DNA of 64,000 bases. It comes from Epiperipatus broadwayi. Taxonomy: Eukaryota; Onychophora; Udeonychophora; Euonychophora; Peripatidae. Of the stretch, positions 1 through 11,030 are shown in pieces. The notes beneath the pieces were generated by a model. The model did no database searches. It saw only the letters and a program-made list of their open reading frames with translations, and was not told the origin of the DNA. The stretch covers positions 4,445,594-4,509,593 of the forward strand of contig JAQFVV010012416.1 of assembly GCA_028023455.1 (NCBI GenBank), written 5' to 3'. The first letter of the stretch is position 1. Every line of letters starts with the position of its first letter. A program made the position numbers and the translations under genes.

Positions 1-107
1 ACCGCATCCCCTTTTTTTCAATGTAAGTTACATCTATTTTTGCGCAATTTCATTTGTGCATGTTTTCTGAGGAACCTATCTATCGCATAAAATGAGACCC
101 AGGTGTA
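1..107. mobile_element. Right end of a TA-flanked MITE cut by the window edge
   Basis: These bases match the right part of the complete element at 5041-5925: both contain the TTTTCTGAGGAACCTATCTA block followed by an inverted terminus reading GAGACCCAGGTG then TA. Only the terminal ~107 bases are in the window. Non-coding. The TA dinucleotide outside the terminus fits Tc1/mariner-type target sites, but no transposase is visible. Confidence 0.6.
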
Positions 108-2767
108 TTATTTGATTATCAGATGTCTGAAAGATTGCAGTTGATAAAACAATCAACAATTTACTGGACATAGTACTATGTAAAAATATAAACTCTTAAA
201 ACCAATAAAGAAAGTTTCAAATGATGTGTGTGGTGATTGCCACAATGGTTATGTATCCCACATGAAATTATATGCAGGCAAAGAATCAAATCCTGATTCT
301 TGTCTAGGCCTTGGTGCTCATGCAGAAGAGTCAATAGTTTTGCCACATCTTGCATTACATTATTTTCAAGTCTACAGCTATCAAATGAGATATATGCAAA
401 TAAATTATATCTCTGTGAAACAATAGATGTAACAAGATAGCATTAATGGGGTGTACAAAGAATATAAACATCACTGGTGTACACAAAAAATATAAAATAA
501 AGAGATGAAAACCATTTTACCATTGATACAGACAGTAGCCTTTAATTTCTAGTTTTGGATAAACAAAAAGCCAATTTCTATGATGACAAATGCATATCCA
601 CCTTCTGAATGAATCTTTTTCTTATAGATGCCTTGAGATTTGTTAACTTTTAGGGTACAAGATAAAAATTAAGAATTCTTTTGCAACTATTTTTGTAGAT
701 TCTGAAGGTAGGGATTATCTCAGATAAAAAATATTATATGTAGTTTGAATGAGAATTTTGTGTGGAATACAATGAAGAATTAAACTTAATTAATAATAAA
801 TTAGAAATTATAAACAAACAATAAACTAATAATTATTTTGGATGTTGAAATTTCTTTTTTATAATGGTAATCATTATTTGTCTTAGACTTATTGTTTTGT
901 TTTGTTTTTTTAAATTTTTCTAGTTTCTATCAATGTAAAGCTTTTCATTCTAACCTTATTAAAACTGAATTTATTGTGAAAATTGTGTCTTGAGTTAGTT
1001 TTTTAAAAAATTCAATATACTGCCAAGGACCATAAAATAGTTTTTTTTTAAAAAATTAAATTTAAAACAAATTAAACACACATACACTGTGTGAGTACAT
1101 ATGCATTCAAATGAAAGATTAGAAAAAATATTATTAATTATTACCTCTAAATGAAACTAAATTTTATTGAAATTGGGCAGTTGTAGTTTTGTTATCATCT
1201 TTTGATTTGATTCGTCATGAAAATATTTTATCATTGTATTAAAAATGATATTCTAAAACAGATGTCAGTAATTAATGAAGAAATTCGTTCTTTTATGAAA
1301 CTTAGTAAACCCAAAACAATTTCTTACATATATGATGTTTACAATGTGCCTGTCATATTAGTCTCTAAATGGGTGTACCTTCATTTGTCTTATATGCAAA
1401 GCAAAGCACATACATCAAGAAAAATATCTTACCTGCAATAGTAATGTTTTAAAAAGAGAATATTTGAGAAATAAACAATTTTAAGTATTCTTTCAATATC
1501 TCTGTCCACATTCATAAAGAAGCAGGCACTCAAATAATATATCATACACAAATATAAACTGAATGTAGAATAGTTTAGTATATACACCCTCATCTTAGAA
1601 TAAATCTATGTTTATGAATGGAGGCTGTGATATCTTTTTTTTACACAAAATAATTTGAAACATTATTTTTTCCCCTGAAAATAGTAGGAAACATTAAAGA
1701 AATTTTAAATTAAGTTTTTAAAAAACAATGCATTAGACAGATTGAGAACTATATACTTATCTGGTATTTAGTCATTTATTTATTTATTGTTGTTCAATTT
1801 TATTTCATTGTTGCATTACTTCAGTTTATGTAAAAAAATTCATTGTTTTATTTACTTGTTGGTTCTAATTTTGCTTCCTCATTCATCCATCCATATATGT
1901 ATCTTATCTCAGATTTGATAAAGCTCATAAGTAGCAATGATTATGGCTAGTCCTTATCATGATTCTAATCTTACCAATATAACAATTAGGATCCAATTCT
2001 TAGAATCTACATTTCAAATATGATGACAATCATGAGCTAAATGCAGTTTTAGAGAGATTCAACAAGCACCCATTAGGTATATCCTAATTTATATGGTACT
2101 CAAAAATTAGAAATATTTGTAAATCTAGATAAAAATATGATTTCAACGTATGTACCCATGTGTGTGGTTGTTCTTTTATATTTGACTATATATATATATA
2201 GTAAATTGACCGATTATTTCAGATCATCACTTTTCCCCATCTGCTGTTACAATACCTATATAAATATATGTAAATTATGATAATATATGTTAATTAATTG
2301 TCCGTGAACATGAACGTCGAAAATATATTCGGTACAATAATATTATTAAAAGTTTTATATAGAAACTCTGCATGAGGATTATTTTACATTAATGTTTAGA
2401 ATGGCAGAATATGGAAACGTAATTAAATATATAAGAATGTATTAAAATTATATGTTTCATTATATTTCTTAATTAATCAAAAAGATTTTAAGATTGTGTA
2501 GAAATTCTGTCTAAGAAAAGAGATCACAAACAAAATAGGTTGTATACCGCTTCTCTAGCTTATAAAAATTAAGTACACATTTATTATCGATGTCAAATAA
2601 ATGGCTTGCAAGATTGGCTATGAAATAAATATATATATATAAATCTATTCGAAACTAGAGAAAATCTAAATCTATTTGAAACAAGAGAAAAATTCCAAGT
2701 TTTGCCCATTGCAGATGAATGTACTAATTTCTAAATGACAAGTTTCTTTTAATCTAATATATATATA
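108..2767. other. AT-rich non-coding stretch without recognised features
   Basis: About 2.6 kb of A+T-rich sequence with short homopolymers and (TA)n tracts, for example near 2190 and 2628. Reading frames are short and have no recognisable protein features. I see no RNA gene and no copy of the repeat families found elsewhere in the window. Confidence 0.5.
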
Positions 2768-4960
2768 TATATTGTAACGGGCACATGCATATGTTACATT
2801 GTTTTTTTTATTAGTAAACATGAAAAGAATAAAAGTTCGCAAATAAAACTTCCTTTTTAAGAATTAAAAATTGAAAATTAAAATTCTATACTAAACTCAT
2901 ATATATAAAATCACACAGATGAAAAAAATTATTAAAATAAAACTTTATTAAAAATAGAAAAGGTATTTTAAAAACAAAAACTTAAAAAGATTTGGAGATA
3001 AAAATATATCTTTAAGTTTGAAAACAAATTAATTAATGTTATTGAAAAATGGAAATGATTATTTTAATTAGTCAAAGTGAACTAGCCTTTGGGCATTTAA
3101 ATGTATAAGCAATGGTCAGATAGAAAAACAATACAAACTACTAGCAAATGAGAGAAATCCATCGGGAAATCAGACCTCAATGAAAGGATCATCATCATCG
3201 ATGACATAATGTCCATTGAATCCTTAAAATTAATATAAAAGGAAAAGTTTGGAAATTATTAGTTATTATGAGTGGACAGATGTGTGTTAGGGGAGAGTCG
3301 GAGGTGAAGGGATTGAAAGATGCACTTTCAATTCCTTCAGTTGTTAAAGAAAAAAAAATGAAACATCGTTTTCTATATTGAGGACCAGCTAAAGTAAAAA
3401 ACCTCCGGATGAATAAATAAAATGGCCAACAGAATACCAATCTTTTTAGGACGGTGTGGGAATTCATGTTCAAATGGCAAGCAATGGATAAGGCTGGACG
3501 TTTAAAAAATCATAAGAACTTTATATTCATTTAAAAACAATAAGAACTCTAAATTCCAAACCTTTTAGTAAATAATACAAATAGAATCGTATCTGACCAA
3601 CGTAAATTAATATTAATAATGTTATTTGATGTATTTCTTTTTTGTAAAATCATTTCCATTTATTTTTTTTTGTTCTTTAAGTTTTATTTATGATTTTTGT
3701 TTTGCGATAAATTAAATTATATAATAAATGTTAAACTTAAGTCGGGCGTGAATGGCTATATAAATTTGTAAAGTTATATTAGGGGAAGGTAATCATAGGT
3801 TATTTGTTTTGTAGTTGAATTGGGTCAATGGATTGGATATATTGGTGTAAGTAGTAGATGTAGTACGAGATTAGCTACGGGCAGAATCACTTTTCATGCC
3901 GCCACACTTTATTTTTGCCTATGGAATGTGATCGTAAGTTGGCAAAATGACCGCAGTCTTTTCCTATGGAGTTTTTTTTATTGCTCTTATCATCTGATAG
4001 ATGTAGTATTCCTATCTGATGAAAGGCAATTTCTTCTCTTAACCTTTTTGTGCTGTAGTAGTTATATTACATTGAATACATCGATATATCAGATGGATTG
4101 AAGTTGGTTTGACTGCGAACTTTTGGCCTAAGGTTAAACAAGGATAGAATATTTTCTTTTCAAATGCAATCTATGTAGTCTATTCATACTCGACACTGTA
4201 AATAAAAATGCATTAAATTTACGTTGGGTATAGACGCTTGCATGGGTTCGTTACCGGTTAATTATGTTTTTGGTTTTCATATTTGATCAAAATATATAGA
4301 CATTCGGTAAATAATGATACCTTACGGTGAGTATCTAAGATGTATTTATGTTGGATGTCTTTTAAATTATTGGTGTCTCTGCAGCATCTTATGATGAATG
4401 CTATTGGGTTTCTTATAAATTTCCCTCTGCAATTCCACCAATGATTTTATATTTTGATCATTTATGTTTATTTTGAAATGTTTTTGACTGGGTAATCTAT
4501 GTAGCCGATCTATACTCAACATTAAAACACATTTTATAAATCCATCTGTGCGACCTTATAAAATTTAAAATGTAAACTTATAAAAGTTAAAATGTAAAAT
4601 CAAATTCTAAAATCAAGTTAAAATTATAAAGTAAAAGTAATATTAAAATGATTCAAAATTTATATGTGCGTTAATAAATGTTTGTGCGTACAATTACTGG
4701 CAGTGGCTTATTTTATTCTTTTTTTGAAAATATTCTTAGATAAGAATTTATTGTAAAATATAAATCTCTGCTGTTCCATCTGAGCTAGTGACAATGAGCT
4801 AATGACCGGAATCAAAATATATAAAATAAATAATAAATTTTTTTTTGAACTTACGTATCTGCCTACTATATAAATTTTTCTACGTTCAAATGCCTAGATG
4901 GTGCCCTTGTAGTGCAGATTACGATAAGCTCTCTTTCTCCAGATCATTACAATATATATA
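2768..4960. mobile_element. 2.2-kb non-coding dispersed element, copy A
   Basis: Collinear in the same orientation with 53337-55285. Shared blocks include the start (TA tract then TTGTAAYGG), AAATGGAAATGATT near 3047, CTAGCC-TTGGGCA near 3080, a TATTTGTTTTGTAGTTG block near 3800, AATCTATGTAGCC near 4493, ACTGGCAGTGGCTTATTTTA near 4697, and GCCCTTGTAGTGCAGAT near 4900. The termini are short inverted repeats (ATTGTAA / TTACAAT) abutting TA runs on both sides. No coding capacity is seen, so it looks like a non-autonomous element; the mobilising enzyme is unknown. Short frames inside it differ between the two copies and are not genes. Confidence 0.65.
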
Positions 4961-5040
4961 TGTATGTATTTCATAATTAAATATTTTTTATATCATTATA
5001 TAGATGTGCCAAATTAAAAAAGGCTTCTTGATCATATTTA

Positions 5041-5925
5041 AATACACCTGAGTCTCGTTTTATGCGGATTATTTTGATGCAATTTTGAAGTTATGTGATG
5101 CATGTTTCTTCTTAATATACTTCATATTTCACTACATTTATTAGATATCAAGAAATTTAAATTATTAATAACTTATTTTGACTTGAAATACTTTTTTTTT
5201 TCAAAAATATAATGTTATATTAGCAACTTATGTGAATAAAGCTGTATTTAGAATCTTAGCTTCCATGTAAATAACCTACTTATACTAATGAGTAAATAAT
5301 AATAATAATAGATTTTATACATACGTATAAAAATACCGCATTAAATATTCAAAAATTTTAAACTTTTAAAACATATTGTTAGATATTAACAGAAATAAAT
5401 ATTTTTTTAGATTTTTAAAATAAATAATAACAAAGATTTTATTGACTTTATAAACTGAAAATAATCTTTCTAATGATAATGTATAATCTTTTTGTTTTGA
5501 TTGCAATTTCATTTTTTAATATAGAAACAGAAAACTATTAACACAGCACAAGTCTGGAAGTGGCGCTAGTTGTACAACACGTCATGAATCTGATCTTACT
5601 AGTTCAAAAATGAACGATATTGTAAAATAGCGGTAATGAAAAAAATATAAAATTGAATACTGGAGTTAATAAAAAAAGTAAAAAAAGTTTGTCATATTAA
5701 TTTTTTCATATATTTGAAATTTTTTGTCATACTTTATTTCCTTATTTTTTTAATACGAATTTTAAAGTAATTTTTTTTTGTTGCTTTGCTTTTATGCTAA
5801 TTTCTGAAAATTACGGGAACCTATCCCCCATTTTTCAAGGTAAGTTACATTTATTTTTGTGTGATTTCTTTTATGCTCATTTTCTGAGGAACCTATCTAC
5901 CATAAAACGAGACCCAGGTATATAA
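5041..5925. mobile_element. 0.88-kb MITE with CACCTGRGTCTC terminal inverted repeats
   Basis: The left end reads TA then CACCTGAGTCTCGTTTTATG. The right end carries the inverse, CATAAAACGAGACCCAGGT, followed by TA. The interior is AT-rich and non-coding. A second copy of the right end opens the window (1-107). The TA on both outer sides is consistent with a Tc1/mariner-like TA target duplication, but this is only two bases and is weak evidence in such AT-rich DNA. Confidence 0.6.
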
Positions 5926-6009
5926 CATTTTTTTAAACAAATCTCGGAATTCTGAAGTTTAATAATCATTACAAAGTGGGTTTTATTTTCATTAGATAAC
6001 CAGGCAGTA

Positions 6010-6296
6010 GAAAAATCAAATGCTTTTGCTGAATGGATGGTTGAAGAATGGGAGAGATTGAAGCCTATTCATTAAAGTTTGAAAATTTGCTATCTTAATA
6101 TAAACTGAACACTGATTATATATATAAGTGTTGGGGGGGAATGATGATCTGGACCAATTGATGAGTGCTGGTTTAGCATGAAATATGTATATTAAAGATC
6201 ATTGATCTTTTTCACATTTATGTGGTCATATGTATTGGATATATAAGTTGGAGTGGATAACTAGAGGGAATTTGACAGTCTGTGCTCGAATCCTAT
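6010..6296 (+). mobile_element. H2 hammerhead-family element, 5'-truncated copy
   Basis: Matches the minus-strand element at 9666-10083 over its ribozyme half and tRNA-like 3' end. Shared blocks include TTGCTATCTTAATATA near 6089, GATCTGGACCAA near 6147 and GAGTGGATAAC near 6252. The 3' end carries a box-B-like GCTCGAATCC near 6282. The ribozyme core is altered here (see the separate entry). No coding potential. Confidence 0.7.
6154..6193 (+). ncRNA. Hammerhead ribozyme relic of family H2 (core C3 to U)
   Basis: Stem I strand CCAA is at 6154-6157. The conserved core reads TTGATGA instead of CTGATGA (6158-6164). Stem II GTGCT/AGCAT pairs over five positions (6165-6179), then GAA, then a three-pair stem III (ATA/TAT) and A at the cleavage position. 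C3 of the core is replaced by T and stem I pairing after position 2 is lost, so this copy is probably inactive. Confidence 0.6.
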
Positions 6297-7365
6297 CTAA
6301 TTACAGCGCTATTTATAAATTTACAAAAAATGATTATGATCGACTTTAACTTATCTCAGTCTATTAACAATACTTATTGATAAATAAATGGATTAAAACT
6401 CTTGTAGCATGTAAATATCAAACATTTCTGATAAGCCTATGGTTGAGTTGAATTCAAACTGAGAAAACTTGAAATTGTTTCAAAGGCTTAATTTTTTTTT
6501 GGCTAGCATATCTTAGTCAATTAGCTATCGGTCCAACAATCATTGGTCAATGAATATCTAGTTTTTTTTAGATAAAGGATAAAGCAAGAATAGAAAATTA
6601 CTCAAACCTTCATCACCTGGTAGTTGGTATACCTGGTAAAAAAATGCCTTTTTCACGTTTCTTTTGAAATACCTATTTAAAGATAATCTTATTTTTATAT
6701 GAGAATTTCTATTTAGAATCTTGGATTAATTTTCAATCTATGAGAGGATTAAAAGAAATAAAACTGAAAAATCTTTGATAGTTAAACTAGCAGAGACAAT
6801 GTCATTATTACCATCATCACATGTTGGGTTTTTATACCAAGGTCATCAAATTGTTTGATTTCTACATTAGTAATGGCAGGTCTCTTTTGAAGATTAACAA
6901 TAACTGATAACAATGTGAACATTAATGTTTGCCTTATTTATAAATATTGAACTAATGTAATGATAGTAGAAAGCTAAATCTCAATTAATGTATATGCATA
7001 TATGTGCACATATAGAGAAAAGCTTGCAAATCATAAATGTAGTGATGGATATAAAGAGAGAGTGTCTATATACATAGAAGATTTGTGTTAGTTTACATAA
7101 ATTTGCATATATGCTATGTATTGTGTATAGGCCATTTCTTCCAGATGGGAATGCAAGATTCCTTTCTATTAATAGCATGCTTGCCACTTAATATCTGCCA
7201 AGTCTCCTTAATCTTTCACTTTGTGTTATTGCACTCAATGCAGACAATATCAATGGAAGAGGTAACAAAAGGATGGCCAGTGTTTCAGTGTTTTGATTTT
7301 TTTATATTTCTTAGCATAGTTTTTCAAACTTGGAAAGTAACTTATAAACGGGGGTTGGATTTTAA
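6297..7365. other. AT-rich interval, nothing recognised
   Basis: About 1.07 kb with no recognised repeat or RNA gene. Two overlapping short frames near 7000-7369 lie on opposite strands with no domain, compositional bias or homologous copy in the window; I treat them as chance. Confidence 0.4.
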
Positions 7366-8205
7366 GTGATATTGTTATCAGAACGAAGAAAAATGAATGG
7401 GGTGTATAATGCTGATTTAGATATGAATGTAGAAGTGGAGAGAGAATGGGTCTGTAAAATTAATGGTAAGCAAGTTATTTATAAATGTAATGGAGAAGAA
7501 AGAGTCAAAAGAATTTATAAAAGGATAGTTAGTAAGGAAGAAATTGTTAGAATTATATTTGAATATGCAAGGTAATAGGACATGAGAAAACTGGCTGGAA
7601 TTAAACAAAGCAGTTAGAAATGAAGAGCTTGGGGTACTAGCAATAGTGGAAATATATCTAAGAAGAACCTATACTGGAAGACTTGATATGGCTGGGTATA
7701 AATAGAAAAGAAAAAGAAAAAAGGAGTGATGGTATAGGAGTTATGTCAAAAAAATAATGTATATAACCAATGGAGATAGTCAAACTATAATGAAGTGAAA
7801 CAGTAACATATATGAATGCCTAGTTAAGGATATACAGAATTTTTTAAAAAAATGGGGGAATAGAATAATGGTTATAGGGATATGAATGGGAATATTGAAG
7901 AAATTGATGATGTAGAGAACAAAAGTGGACATTTGAATAATTTTTGTTAGAGAATGAATGTGAGCATTGGAACGTTATCAAATATTTATGAGGGACAATA
8001 CATATGGTCTAGAAATAATATATTTCACACAATTGATTATATATTAGTAGAGAAAGAGGGAATGAATCAAGTACAGAAAATTTAAGGATTTGATAATGAA
8101 GAGAGAGTATATGATAGTGATCATAATTTCTTTATAATCAAAATGGTTAATTATGTTATGGAAAATAGAAATAAGTTAGAAGAATACGAGGTGTGAAGGT
8201 AAATT
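7366..8205 (+). pseudogene. LINE-A 5' fragment: start of ORF2 and APE endonuclease, degenerate
   Basis: Translation in shifting frames gives an APE-type endonuclease. A GVMSKN-like strand is near 7740, the phosphodiesterase motif reads as IGDMNGNIEE near 7880 (canonical GDFNG), an IDYILVEKEG block is near 8030, and a terminal YDSDHNF (catalytic SDH) is near 8110. From ENKSGHLNNFC onward it aligns with residues 19-100 of the 976-codon frame at 44400-47330, so it is the same LINE family and supplies the 5' part missing there. A 69-codon open frame (7366-7575) lies upstream of the endonuclease. Frameshifts and stops make it dead. It ends where the anonymous backbone repeat begins. Confidence 0.75.
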
Positions 8206-9310
8206 CAAACCAAAAGAATATATACTTAGAGGATAAACACATATAAGAGGAATCCAGTCGTTCTACATAATTTTCAAAAATATCTATCAGACTAATTCGG
8301 TTAAAGAAAGATAAGCTAAGTGAATCCTTGTTTAGCAGCATTATTTAGAGATTCTTTAATGTGAAAGTTCAAAAGCCAATTTATTTTTGACTGCAAAAGT
8401 TTGTATTGCTTATAATATTAATATTTATTCATACGTACTTACTTTGTGATGTATATTTAATAATTATGAAAGTAAATGATATAAATTGCATTTAAAGAAT
8501 TTTAATATGTTAATCTAAAATTTCGAAAAATATTTAAAGGAAGTCATAAGATGAGAATAGGAGGGCAGCACTTTTGCAAGTGACGATTTTGAACCAATCA
8601 AATAATGTCTATTATTTTTGTTCAGAAATAAACACATATACAGTATTGTAATGCTTAATTTATTTATCCAGAATCTCAAATAATTTATTGGTTTAAATAA
8701 ATAAAAATCGAGTATGAAAATAAAATGAGAAAATCAAATGAAAATTCACAATGGGATTTAAGTCATAAAGTTACATAATAAAGACGGATAAATCATTTTA
8801 ATAAAAACGGATAAATCAATTTAATTTATGATAACTCTTTATTTCAAGGGAATATTTAATAGTAAATAAAGCTTCACACATATATATATATATGACATTT
8901 AAAATAAAGTTGGAGACTATTCTGTTGAAATTGATAAAGTAAATAACATTAATTGCCTTTAATTTCTACATGCTGTTTTACTAGATTTGTTTTTATATTA
9001 AAAATTTAACTTTTACTGTACAATGAGTAATCCAATTCACGGAAATATTTTACTAAATGAAATGAAAAATTAAAAGAATAATGACAAATTGAATAGTAAA
9101 CCATCTCGTTTTTGCAGACAATATTCTTTTATTAAATAATTGTCAGAGTTTCAAAAAATATTAACAAAGTTATATAGCAAGATGCAAAAAAAAAAAAAAA
9201 ATAAACATAAATGATAATAAATGTAAAGTAATTTTTAACGACTTATCAAAAAAGGAGAGATTAGAGATTGGTGTAAGGGGATAAAAAGTGGTTAGTAATA
9301 ATAAACAAGA
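8190..9310. repeat. Anonymous backbone repeat R, copy 1
   Basis: Aligns directly with 13200-13590 (left part, 8190-8540) and 15893-16548 (right part, 8600-9310). Shared landmarks are the TTTTTGACTGCAAAA-TTGT block (8380 versus 13430), GATATAAA-----CATTTAAAGAATTTTA (8480 versus 13523), and TTATTTCAAGGGAAT-TTTAATAG (8840 versus 16120). In copy 2 a LINE is inserted between the two parts. Non-coding, class unknown. Confidence 0.6.
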
Positions 9311-9651
9311 TTGGTAAGTCAAGTGTAAACATAATACATTAAGTTAAATTCATATAAATTGATCTTGCATGGGGTTCCTTTTCTTAAAAATAGCTATTAA
9401 AAGACCACATGTTCAAGCACTGAAAAGTTTTTAACATTTGTGCTTACCTTATTTTTTGACTTGAAATACAAACTTTAATTAGAAGAGTAAATATATTCAT
9501 TATTAGCTCTCAAAATACACATTGATTGTAAATAGAATACTGTGAGGTGTTTTAAAGTTATCTTTATATTCCAGTTATTCTTATACATTTCTCAGCTTTC
9601 CCTTAAATACAGACTAGTTACAAAATTTTCTTTTCATTAAAACTGTATTAC
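9311..9651. other. AT-rich spacer within backbone copy 1
   Basis: No recognisable feature. It lies between repeat R and the H2 insertion; the matching interval in copy 2 is occupied by a Penelope-like element, so homology could not be traced. Confidence 0.4.
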
Positions 9652-10097
9652 AATAAGTTGTATTAGACAGGGTATGAGCACAGACTTTCATATGACCCAC
9701 CACTCTCCACACACCATCTCATAACACTGATACACCTGAACACCCATATGTCAAAAGATAAATAATCCCCAATATACGTATTTCATGCTAAACCAGCAAT
9801 CATCAGTTGGTCCAGATTACCATCTCCACACATATATGCTACAAGTGCTCAGATATATATTAAGATAGCAAATCCTCCCACTTTAATGGACAGGCTTCAA
9901 TGTACTCCACACTCCAACTCTTCAACTGTCCATCCAATTGAAAATCTGATGATGGAATGCTCAAAGGCCACCCTTAAGCCGAGATTGTTGTCACACCCAT
10001 GTTGACCTAAAGGTCAATCTGACCCCTCATGTACAGGACACAATCCATTAAATACATATACAAGGGATAGGCAGACATTACATAATAAGTTGTATTA
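9652..10097 (-). mobile_element. H2 hammerhead retrozyme-like element with 14-bp TSD
   Basis: A 418-bp non-coding element (9666-10083) is bracketed by perfect direct repeats AATAAGTTGTATTA at 9652-9665 and 10084-10097. Joining the flanks restores uninterrupted AT-rich host sequence. On the minus strand the order is an upstream body (10083 down to about 9815), a hammerhead ribozyme (9810-9769), then a 3' segment ending in a tRNA-like module next to the TSD. It has no open frame, poly(A) tail or terminal inverted repeat. Size, ribozyme and TSD match what is known of metazoan retrozymes (short non-autonomous retroelements with type I hammerheads). Diverged copies are at 6010-6296, 41270-41405 and 52505-52760. 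Confidence 0.85.
9769..9810 (-). ncRNA. Type I hammerhead ribozyme, family H2
   Basis: Minus strand, 5' to 3': stem I strand CCAA (9810-9807), core CTGATGA (9806-9800), stem II TTGCT-GGTTT-AGCAT with four pairs plus a T-T mismatch at its base, then GAA, a 3-bp stem III ATA-CG-TAT, cleavage-site A (AUA triplet, an allowed NUH), and stem I strand TTGG (9772-9769) pairing fully with CCAA. All invariant core bases are present. The very short stem III is typical of minimal type I hammerheads found in PLEs and retrozymes. Cleavage activity has not been shown. Confidence 0.78.
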
Positions 10098-11030
10098 TTA
10101 ATATTTTTTGCACACAAATATATATATTATCTACAATTTGACTTTCTTTCAAATTTTGTTGCTTCTAGAAGCTGCAAATAATACACTTGGTGTTATTGAC
10201 AGACTTTTCAGTATTACATTACGATATTTTAATAATCTCTCAGACTTTTTAGTGATTAAAACCATTTTGATTTAAATAACTTAATCTGTTCAAAAATTTC
10301 ATAACTCCTTAAATATTTGTTTAAGCGATAAGATATTTTTTTTTATAAAATAGCAGAGATAAATGATTTTCATATACAAACATATAACTCTTAATATCAT
10401 AAAAATATTGATATTACAGTTTACATGTTACAATTCCATATTAAAATAATATTTATTTAATAAAGCGCAGACAGTTTGAAATTAAATTGAAAGAATGCAA
10501 ACCTCTCGTGTTTATTATAATTATAATACTTATCTGACAGCCAATCAGATGTTATGATGACTGTCTGAATAGCGATCAAACTCAGTGAGTTAAATGTGAA
10601 GATATTTAAAACTTCATGATTTCAAACCTAAATACTTTAGGCTGGCTTAGATATATAGAAAAACAAGTAGAGAAGAGGGTGGACCACCCTTTTCTTGTAA
10701 AATTCTTTGTCTTGCGTTTACGGTTTGATCGCTATTCAGGCAGCCATCATAACATTTGATTGGCTGTCAGATAAGTATTATAATAAGCGTGAGAGGGTTG
10801 CAGCCTTTCAATTTAATTCCATATTTCATTATTTGAGTTATTGTACAAAATCAGCAATGGCATGTATTGTTTCTCCCACAAACCATCTCTTTTTTCCTTA
10901 TTTAATGAATTGCTTTTGTTTCTTCAATTTCCATGCCTTTTCTCATTTTGCTCAAGCGCCTAACTTTATTTTTCTATCTTTTCTATAATTATTAGCTCAT
11001 ATAATGCTATTGTTATAAAGATTATGAACA
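10098..11030. repeat. Anonymous backbone repeat S, copy 1 (interrupted)
   Basis: Aligns with 18180-18700: the block TATTTTAATA(A/G)-CT-C near 10227 versus 18274, ATATACAAACA-ATAACT near 10372 versus 18427, and ATTAGCTCATATAATG-TAT near 10990 versus 18663. Copy 1 contains an extra ~370 bp (10443-10814) absent from copy 2. Non-coding. Confidence 0.6.
10443..10814. mobile_element. Foldback element inserted in repeat S, 11-bp direct repeats
   Basis: The insertion is defined by comparison with the empty site near 18490. It is flanked by AATTCCATATT at 10432-10442 and 10815-10825. It contains a long inverted repeat: arm 1 about 10477-10583 and arm 2 about 10722-10818, each including the ATTGGCTGTCAGATAAGTAT block in opposite orientation. 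A high-identity stretch around GATCGCTATTCAG sits in both arms, and a loop of about 140 bp lies between. The outermost 35 bp on the left do not match the right end, so boundaries are approximate. A 93-codon frame across the right arm is incidental. Confidence 0.65.

Noticed and set aside
4015-4035. Additional hammerhead candidate at CTGATGAAAGGCAATTTC
   Set aside because: Lacks the GAAA block and stem pairing; chance occurrence of the 7-mer.
3820-4101. 93-codon frame as a small cysteine-rich gene
   Set aside because: It lies inside the 2.2-kb non-coding element and is not conserved in the second copy around 54340-54760.
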